From positions 21,204,329-21,268,328 of the forward strand of contig OX387189.1 of NCBI GenBank assembly GCA_947561395.2: a stretch of DNA of 64,000 nucleotides, given 5' to 3'. The notes beneath the pieces are model-generated. The model ran no database searches. It was not told the origin of the DNA and worked only from the letters and a program-made list of their open reading frames with translations. Both the position numbers and the translations under genes were made by a program. The DNA is from Buxus sempervirens (lineage: Eukaryota > Streptophyta > Magnoliopsida > Buxales > Buxaceae). This document shows, piece after piece, positions 56,825-64,000 of the stretch; the stretch's first letter is position 1; every line of letters starts with the position of its first letter.

Positions 56825-58717
56825 CTACGGGGGTACCCTTGAACTGCCCACGGACGCGTCTGTGTCCGGTGGCCCATTTCGGAACCAGGGTCCCTCAGAA
56901 CTGCCGATTCCTTCTCTGCGTGGAGGGGATGGGGAGTCACTGATCCATCCGCATTGCACTGGGTTCCATGGCCCCGTGACCTCCTCACTGCTCTGCGGTT
57001 CATCCTCTATAACACAGACGTAGACGCCTGTATCCTCCTTAATTGTAATTGCTGTAGGGGGGGTTTCTGCTCGAAGCTGCACCTTCACTGTCTGCCCTGG
57101 CCGGCCAATAAGTGCAAAAGGGTCGAACTGCCTGATGCCCTGATCACTGCTCACCTGATTCGCCGTTCTACTAGTGGAGGCTTTTGAGTGATCTGGGAGC
57201 GGATTGGTGGTCACGCCAGCTGCTGGAGTCTGGGCAGGGGGTGCCGGGGGATCGACAGTGATGCGTTTACTGTCAATCAGGTCTTGGATATCATGCCTCA
57301 GATCCCAACACCGATTGGTGTGGTACCCTGGAGCACCAGAGTGGTACTCGCACTGCTCTGCTGCGTTATAGCTTCTAGCATTGACCAGGCGGGGATTTGG
57401 GGGTTTGACCTGCACGTACCCCTTCTTCAGCAAAGTAGGCAGCAACTCTGCTGGCGCATACGGGAGTGGAGTGAAAACCCGTTTCATTCTGGCCTCCATC
57501 TCTTCCCTTGTTCTTCTTACCCCTTGGTAAGCAGCCTGCGCGGTCCCTTGAGGTGCCACGGCTTCTGGTCTTTGGGAGAAATGATGGGGTTGTGCAGGGT
57601 GTACATAGTTGACCGCCTGCTGTTCTTGTCTCCTGGGCTCTTGCCCCTGGTTTCTGCTGGCTTGCCCTGACACTGGCCTCCTTGGTGCGGCACTTTGCCC
57701 ACTACTATCTATCTTTCCGGCCCTTACTGCGTCTTCAATCCGATCCGCAGTCAAGATCAGGTCATTGAAGTTTGACGTACTCTGCCCCAGCAGCAGAGTG
57801 AAGAAAGGTTGGCCCAATGATGCGATAAACAATGACGTCATCTCTTGTTCCAACAGTGGCGGCTGTACAAGTGTTGCCAACTCCTTCCAGCGTTTGGCGT
57901 ATTCCCTTACTGACTCCTGACTCTTCTTAGCCAGCCTCTGCAATTCTGCCCTTGTCTGCACTATCTGACTGTTTAGGCGATATTGCTGGATGAAGACCGC
58001 TGCCAGGTCATTCCATGTTTTAATCTTAGCCTTGTCCAGACTCAGGAACCAAGAGTAAGCGGCCCCAGTCAATGATTTTTGGAAGAACTGCACCATGATC
58101 CTCTCTTCCTTGGCGTATTGGCACATGTCGCCTGAGTACGACCTTAGATGGTTCAGTGGGCACCCGGTGCCGTCAAACTGGTGCAACTCAGGGCATTTGA
58201 ACTTAGCCGGGAGCTAGATATCTGAAAAGAAACAGAGGCTTTCCAGGGTAGCCTCACTTTGCACCGTGCTAGGTTGGAGCTGTTTGAGCTGCTCCTTCAA
58301 GGCGGCCATCTCTGTTCTGTTCTCCTCCCTTACCGCTGTCAGCTTCTCCTCAAACTGTATTTCCTGGGTTCTGTACCAGTCCTCATCACCCTGTCCCAGA
58401 TGGATAGGCAGAAACTGATCCTGTTGTGCCACGTGAAATGGTGCTGCCGGTGGTGGTGGTGGTGGTGGTGCTAGGGGAGGGGGATTTACTGGGCGTGGCG
58501 GTGGCGCCACTTCCGCTTGTGGCGGGAACTGCGGCTGCGGCTGCTGGGCAACTGGTGCCACTGGCGGGGCCTGCCTCAACTCTCGCAGCTCTGTCATTAG
58601 TTTTTGGATGATGGAGCTCATGCTATCCATTTTCTGCTACATCTCATTAACCACTTGGGCATGACTGGACTCTGCCGGATGCTGCCCTGGCGGCGTCTGT
58701 TCCCCTTGCTGTTTCAT
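56825..58717 (-). CDS. Gag of element I, with in-frame TAG codons
   Basis: The frame starts at an ATG at 58717 (MKQQGEQTPP) and is closed by TAG at 58637-58639, 58214-58216 and finally 56825-56827. Between the stops it reads as one gag protein: a coiled coil, a Pro/Ala-rich part, a second coiled coil, and a retrotransposon capsid domain (FDGTGCPLNHLRSYSGDM, AAYSWFLSLDKAKIKTWNDLA, FIQQY). A zinc-knuckle-like CEYHSGAPGYHTNRC follows near the C-terminus. It would form the particle shell and package RNA. The last TAG is directly followed by the ATG of pol in the same frame. Whether the stops are read through or are decay cannot be told here. Confidence 0.85.
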
Positions 58718-58888
58718 GTCGAGCCTTCTCCTCGATCTTAACAGGAACGGGCTTCTGAAAGCAATTTTTGGTACCTGAAGGGACAATTCGCAGGCATTAG
58801 GGTATTTTTACACAAATTTCTTTACACAATTTTATCTGATTGAATTTATTTATTTATATTATTTTTTTTGTTTTATGATATGATTTGA

Positions 58889-59385
58889 CTAACTGATCTA
58901 TTTTAGCTACCCTAAGGCAACAAGGGAAGAGAACCTGAATTTTGAATCAACCGATCTATTTTAGTTACCTGGAAGTGACCGAGAAAGAGAACCCTAGTAA
59001 CCGGATCTATTTTAGCTACCCGTGGGTAACTGGGAAAGAGAACCCTAAATGAATTAGCTGATCTATTTTAGCTACCCGCAGGTAACAAGGGAAGAGAACC
59101 TTAATGAATTTGGAGACTGATCTATTTCGGCTGTCCTAGGACGACCGGGGAAGAGAACCCTAATAAGTTTGAAGACTGATCTATTTTAGCTACCCGTAGG
59201 TAACAAAGGAAGAGAACCTTAGTGACCGAGTCTATTTTAGTCACCCGCAGGCAACTGGGAGAGAGAACCCTATTTTTTTCTGAAAGCTGATCTATTTTAG
59301 TCGCTTGGAAGCGACTGGGACAGAGAACCCGGTTGAACTAATCTATTTTAGCTGTTTAGGCAAGGAAAGAGAACCTTTAATTTAA
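58889..59385 (-). repeat. Tandem hairpin array in the element I leader (9 units)
   Basis: Nine units of about 50-60 bp, each with CTGATCTATTTTAG, a 16-nt hairpin, then a GGGAAGAGAACC block (plus strand). In the RNA (minus) sense the stems include GUUACC / GGUAGC with loop UGCG or UACG, GUUGCC / GGUGAC with loop UGCG, GUUACCC / GGGUAGC, and the perfect GUCGCU / AGCGAC. The flanks are constant, while the arms vary and mostly stay paired. It lies between ORF1 and gag. Confidence 0.88.
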
Positions 59386-59399
59386 GGGGCTTTGTTTGA

Positions 59400-59870
59400 G
59401 CTCAGAATCACAGGGTTGGACCAATGCGGGTCTTCGCAGGGGGTGAACTGAAAAGCAGCACCCAGGCGCACCTCGACTGATCTCCAGTTCATTCACTGGC
59501 GGCGTCGGCGCCAAACTTCGGCTAGTAGTTCCCGGGCGTGCCTTAGCTAGTCGTTAGTTTAATCACCATTGACTTCGGCGCCTCACAAAGGGGAAGGCTA
59601 TACCAGGACGCTCATCCACCAAACGGTTCAATCACCGGCAGCTTCAGTGCCCCAAAGGTTTCGGCTAGTAGTACCCGGACGCTCCGCAGCCAATATCCGA
59701 TTCAATCACCGGCGGCTTTGGTGTCACTAAAAGGGGTAGGCTATGCCAGGACGATCCTCCACCAATATCCGACTCATCCGTCCGTGGTTTCGGTGCCCTA
59801 CAGGTTAGACCGCATGATCTTGAAAAGATGCAGACGGGTGTGATCTGAGCTCAAAGTCTCGGGTGTTTTT
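59400..59870 (-). repeat. Degenerate repeats of about 60-130 bp beside the hairpin array
   Basis: Five spaced copies of a TTCAATCACCGGCGGCTTCG-like block, alternating with GGCTAGTAGTACCCGGACG and GGCTATACCAGGACG blocks. Some form small inverted repeats (CACC / GGTG, GGCA / TGCC). I see no coding function. It is part of the leader between ORF1 and gag. Confidence 0.65.
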
Positions 59871-60147
59871 TAACACTTGCTGGGTTTTGCGATCTCAATG
59901 AGAGAGATGCAATCAAAGGAAACTAGGTGGTCGCAGCGACCAGGGAGATTGAAATTATCTGAGAATAGGTGGTCTGTCGGAGACCGAGTTGCCCTATTGG
60001 AGGGGATTAATTCCTTCATTTCAAGCTCTTGTTTTGTTAAATTTAAACAACATAGTAGGGTGAAAATAAATTCATGCTTTAATCAAAAAGTGCCGCCGCG
60101 GCACGAAGTACATCATCATGCTTATCAAAATACAACGAAGCCAAAGT

Positions 60148-61581
60148 CTAGCTAGGTTGGTCATCATCATAGTGGGAGGACACGTCTTGCCTCCTCAAGG
60201 CTCGCAGAAGCTTGTTCCGCAGACGTCGGTCCTCCTCAGCGCGTTTGCGCACCAATTCCATTTCGTGTTGCAAGGCCATATTGGCCTGCCTACTCTCCCG
60301 TTCCAAATCCACATAAGCTGAATGGATACGTGAGTGGGTCTCCCGCAGTTCGGCCACCCTGTCCCTATATGTGTTAGGGGGCGGAACTGGAATGTCGCCT
60401 GATGCGACAGGCTGAAGAGGTGGGGGGCCGTCATGGCCAAATTCCCGAGCTATCCATTGCTCATAGTCTCGAAAGTGTGATTCGGTGAAGACGTCTTCCC
60501 GATACACACACACCGTCTTCCACTCCATCAGCAGTTGGGTCCTTAGTCCCTTGGTGAGTGGACCAATCAAATTGCCCAAGTCGTCCTTGACCGGGATTCC
60601 CTGCGGTTTCCCAAACTGTCTCAAAACCCGAATCGGATAGTACGGCACGGCATGGGTAAGGCCTATCAAGGCAAGCCCCTCTCTTTTCTTGAAAGCTATA
60701 ATGGGGTTGTAGGGGATGTTGTATGTACCCCACCATCTAACGTCCGTTTCTCCCTTTAAGTGGAGAAAGTGGTTGAACCAATCCTCACGGGTGGGTAGGT
60801 CTGGTTTGATCTCTCTCTGAGCCAACCAATGGATGTTGTCGCCGGTTGCCTTGTAGTATGCACTGACTGGTGATGACACCATCAGGTGGTCTTGCAGCCA
60901 AAGGTGGAGAAGGGGGGCGCACCCTTGAAACCTCCGGGTTTCGTTTTTGGACAAGGTCAGGGAATGGAATAATTGAGCTAGGATCAGTGGCATGATTCGG
61001 TACCCCGTCCTGAGTTGATCCACAACTTCCATGAGGGCCAAATTAATGGTGTCTCCTCCAAGTGGAAAGAAGATTTGCGATAGAACCACAAGGGTGAAGG
61101 CGTCAAACCAAGCCCGGGGTCTTTCCTGCTTTTTGTTTCTTATCTTTTCAGCCAGGAATGTTTTGGGGACCCGAGTGAATGATTTGTCACCTCCTAAGGT
61201 CTGGAATTCTCCCCTTGAAAGGCCAAAGAAAGCGCAAGCTTCATTCTTGTAGCTTTCTTTGAGGCTTGGCCTAGCGGGTTCTCCTAAGTCGCGAAATCGG
61301 AGGAACAGGTCAAGCTCCTCAATTGTGGGAGTCAACTCATTGATCCCGAATCGAAACACTGAAAGCTGGGGATCCTAGAAAAGCAATGACACTTGGATCA
61401 TATCCCAGTTGATCAGCACGTTTAACAGGGACAAAGTCTGTCCCATGCGGTATTTGTGCTCCCATTCAATCTGCTCACTCCCTTGGAGCTGCCTTGTCCA
61501 AGAACGGATCCAGGGGGTATCCCAGGCGCACTTCTCTATCCTAGGGAAACGGGTTCTCTCAGATGAGGATGAGGATGCCAT
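60148..61581 (-). CDS. ORF1 of element I, Ogre-type extra protein, split by one TAG
   Basis: It starts at an ATG at 61581 (MASSSSSERTRF) and reads to 60148, with one in-frame TAG at 61375-61377, so about 477 codons. The central part (FGINELTPTIEELDLFL, AWFDAFTLVVLSQIFFP, INLALMEVVDQLRTG, PLILAQLFHSL, APLLHLWLQDHL) resembles the plant 'DUF7745'-type domain that I associate with ORF1 of Ogre-like elements and with plant-mobile-domain-like proteins. The C-terminus is a charged coiled coil (LRETHSRIHSAYVDLERESRQ) ending in Arg/Asp-rich residues. Its role is unknown. It lies upstream of gag on the same strand, with the hairpin array between them. An upstream in-frame Met at 61629 is a less likely start. 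Confidence 0.75.
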
Positions 61582-61629
61582 GCCAACTATCCGGTCGAAA
61601 TTCCGAATCAATTTAAGGTTCCACACCAA

Positions 61630-62572
61630 GACTCTAAGTTAGTCCTAAGACATGCATAATTTTAAGCAAAAGAGATAACCATTAGCAGTTCTAACATGCT
61701 TCACCAAATGAAGAAAGAACAAAGCAATGCGGAATTTAACTCAGGCACACGGGGTGTGTGGTCCTAGGGGCAATGAAGGCGCGACTCCTAGACATACTTG
61801 TGTAGAGGAGCACATTCAAGTCCCGATCAGTCTTTCTGTCTTTCATCTATTCTTTCATCTGCTTTCGGTGTCGGACCATAGCGAAATTACAACTTGCCAC
61901 CGAGGGCAAATCTTTACAAGATATTCACAAAAGCTGCAAAGAATTCATCCTTGAGGCTGTCGGGAGCCAAAAGGGAGGATACAAATTGCTTTCAAAGTGG
62001 GTAGGCTAAAAATCTCTAGATCTAGGGTTTAGTGCCTATGCTCTGATCTGGCATGCTTTCATCTGTTTGGCTGATCTGGCCGGCTTTCGTCTGCTCTAAA
62101 AGACCAATCTGGACTTAAAGTGCTCCCAGCGGACTCTAATGGGTCAAAACCCATAGCATACAGGACTCTATGCATGGATCTGGGGTGGTTCCCCTGATCA
62201 GGGTTAGGTGAGTTTCCTAAGCTAGGGCCGAGGTAGCCCAGCATCTAGGGTTTACTTCATTGGATGCAAAAAGCGGGGGTTGCTGCCCCTGATGGACTCT
62301 GAATTTTATTCCAATTTTATTCATCATTCACATCCTACTCACCCTCTCATGCTCAACGCAAGGTTCATTCAGAAACGTTAGGTGGGGAAGGATACCCAGC
62401 CCGAGACATAAGCCTACAAGGGGCTGGACCAGTACTGGATCCTCGCGTGCCACGGCAAGAAACCAGTGGTGCTAACGGACTCCAGTAAACTGGGGGGATG
62501 GGTTTACCCTGCTTTCCCCGGCAAGCCACGGGAGCGTAGGTGCTAATACCATCCCAAATATTAGTTCATAGT
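61630..62572 (-). other. 5' leader of element I before ORF1
   Basis: About 940 bp without a conserved ORF between the 5' LTR and ORF1. A weak match to an initiator-Met primer site (minus strand TGGTATTAGCACC, 62539-62551) lies 21 bp from the LTR edge. That is farther than usual, so it is doubtful. Confidence 0.45.
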
Positions 62573-64000
62573 TGTGCGCGCGTGGGAAACGCGGCACGGG
62601 GTAAATTCGGAGTCGCCACCGCCTGATGGGGTGCAGGCGGACACCTGGGTGCCTAACCTTGTCTATTAGGGCTTTTGGTCTGCGGCTTTGAGATTCTAAG
62701 TAGGGTCTCGGTTGCGGTCCGGGGAAGTCCGTAGACACCCCGGTCCACCCCGTCGGGTGACGGGTCCCTTAGGTTTGTCCTGGTTTGAGTCAGCTTACTT
62801 TGGTCTCGCCCGATTCCTAAACCGATATGCAGCTTGGTTAAGTCTGGCGGGACCACCTGAGTGGTGTGGGTCCCTTTAGTTGCTTTTATCTTGATTAATT
62901 AGGTAGTCTGAGTCTGGTTGGGTGGGCCCGTTGGAAGGCCCACGGTGTCCTTGGTGGGCTTAGTCAAGTCCGTGTACCCTTGTGGGCCTCGGCCTATCCT
63001 AGGAGGCCCTTTGGGCTTTGGTTAAGTGTTTTGATTTTACTTTAGGTTCAGATTTAAAGTTTAAGTGTTTTCCATGAAAAGGTGGGCCGGACTGGTTTGT
63101 GGGCCCCTAAGGTGGGCCCACATGGCGGCCAAGTATTTTTATTGGATTTATCTTTTTAATTTTACCAAAATGAGTTGGACACTGGGCTTGGGGCCCACAG
63201 TCCAAATCTGGGCTTGTAAGCCCAAGTTATCGGAAGTTAGGGTTTGCACCCTTCCTTGGTTCGGTTGGCGGGCTTTGGCGGGCCCGGTAGGCCCTCGCCC
63301 TTGGTCTCGGCCAAACCACGCATTTCATGCATCAATTTCACTAATCTAGTTCGGGTGGACCGCCTTAGGTTTGGCCCGCCCGGTTTAATCGGTTAATTTC
63401 GCTTATCTTGATTAAGTTGCATGCATACATGTTTTATTGGGCCGGGTGGGCCCCGTTGTAAGGCCCACTGGAAATCAAGTTGGACCGAGGGTCCAAGTCC
63501 CATGTTGGGTTTCCGGGTGACCCGGAAACCCTATTGGTTCATTTGGCTCGACTTAGGAACGCCACCCATAAAAGTTACAGGATATAGGCCACATAAACAT
63601 ATCAAAATCAACACTTAGCAAGGAGAGATTTAGCTCATTACGCTGGGTCCAAGGGGAGGTACCTGGGGCCCCTGTGGGCGAAGCGAAGCGGAGCCCACGG
63701 GGCGGGGTACCTCCTCGTACCAAGGAGCTAGTTGGATGCGTAGCGAACAAAAGGGTTGGGGGTGCGGGGGGCTTCGCCCCCCGCAGTACGGTAAAGGGTG
63801 ATTTCGAAATTTCTCAAAAATATAGCAATCCGGCATGTTTTAGGGGTGGGCGCCGACCTCAGGCACTAGGCGCAAGGTCGGCGCGGGCTGGGCGGACCGA
63901 AAACCCGCGAAGCGTGAAAAGTGCTCGCGCGAGGTTCACGCGAACTGAGCGCGAGCTTCGCGCGAGGTTCACACGAAGTGTTCGCGCTCACTTCGCGCGA
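62573..64000 (-). repeat. 5' LTR of element I (partial, runs off the window)
   Basis: It begins TGTGCGCGCG at 62573 on the plus strand, with the family hairpin at 62619-62640. The first 950 bp are clearly homologous to the 3' LTR but by eye closer to solo LTR D. After about 63540 it parts from the 3' LTR: instead of ATCCGG palindromes it has GC-rich hairpins (63653-63785) and GCGCGAG palindromes (63850-64000), as in D. Confidence 0.85.
63653..63785. repeat. Two strong GC-rich hairpins in the element I 5' LTR
   Basis: One has outer arms GGAGGTACC / GGTACCTCC (63655-63663, 63707-63715) and inner GTGGGC / GCCCAC. The second has perfect 9-bp arms TGCGGGGGG / CCCCCCGCA around CTTCG (63763-63785). 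No other X-family LTR in the window has them, so they may be a small inserted segment. Confidence 0.8.

Larger units (their letters stand above)
45012..64000 (-). mobile_element. Ogre/Tat-like gypsy element I of family X, nearly complete (5' LTR cut by window)
   Basis: In its own order it has the 5' LTR (62573 to beyond 64000), leader, ORF1 (61581-60148), a repeat-rich spacer, gag (58717-56825), pol with protease, G-patch, RT and two RNase H domains (56824-51164), integrase (51246-50386), a 2.2-kb 3' UTR, a polypurine tract (48192-48207) and the 3' LTR (45012-48191). Two RNase H domains plus an extra 5' ORF place it in the Tat/Ogre group. It is at least 19 kb long. The expected TSD next to the 3' LTR is ccggc (45007-45011); its partner is outside the window. 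It has several disabling changes. Confidence 0.9.

Noticed and set aside
62539-62551. Initiator-Met-type primer site of element I
   Set aside because: It has only a partial match and lies 21 bp from the LTR edge. I mention it in the leader entry but do not annotate it as a site.
1-64000. Host genes, tRNA or rRNA genes
   Set aside because: No ORF has a non-transposon domain, and no cloverleaf or rRNA core sequence was noticed by eye. A tRNAscan or RNA family search could still find a small gene.

Overview
The window is repeat-rich nuclear DNA of a flowering plant, and essentially all of it is nested transposable elements. I found no host protein-coding gene, tRNA or rRNA. Support for a plant genome is a CACTA (En/Spm) transposon with plant-type TNP2 and TNPA genes, Ty1/copia and Ty3/gypsy Tat/Ogre-like retroelements (two RNase H domains, G-patch, extra 5' ORF), and a hAT-type MITE. 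The species cannot be told from the sequence.

Layout. (1) 1-26612 is one old, broken copia element split by insertions. Its integrase end is at 1-502, its linker at 21316-21473, and its RT/RNase H and 3' LTR at 24675-26612. Into it went two solo LTRs of one Ty3/gypsy family, here called family X: A (503-21315, minus) and E (21474-24674, plus). A was later hit by solo LTRs B (950-12156) and C (13202-18970) and by a hAT MITE (19136-19575). B was hit by a complete CACTA transposon (3152-11735). C was hit by another family X solo LTR, D (13526-16317). Every insertion named here has a matching target-site duplication (TSD). (2) 26667-29190 is a solo LTR (J) of another gypsy family. It sits beside a decayed Tat pol fragment (29270-30150) and an unassigned AT-rich stretch. 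(3) 30991-45011 is the 5' part of a plus-strand Tat-type element (K): LTR, tRNA-type primer site, a very long leader and the start of gag. Solo LTRs F (family X), G and H (a third LTR family, in opposite orientations) interrupt it. (4) 45012 to beyond 64000 is a nearly complete minus-strand family X element (I), inserted in the K gag gene. In its own 5'-to-3' order it has a 5' LTR (cut by the window edge), ORF1, a repeat-rich leader, gag, pol, integrase, a 3' UTR, a polypurine tract and a 3' LTR.

How the parts work together. Element I has the whole Ogre-like gene set but is damaged: four in-frame TAG codons, an Asp-to-Asn change at the protease active site, and a one-base frameshift at the start of the integrase core. 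The CACTA element keeps a readable TNP2 but seems to lack its first exon, and its TNPA gene has one stop codon. All other elements are solo LTRs or fragments.

The most striking signal is structural. In four unrelated places (K leader, I leader, G/H LTRs, J LTR) there are tandem arrays of short hairpins whose loops or flanks stay constant while the two stem arms change together. In addition, a hairpin near the 3' end of every family X LTR shows compensatory changes between copies. Most X-family LTRs and K also carry the same palindrome class on both sides of their promoter, although the class differs from copy to copy. These patterns look like selected RNA (or cruciform) structure. I do not know of a description of them.
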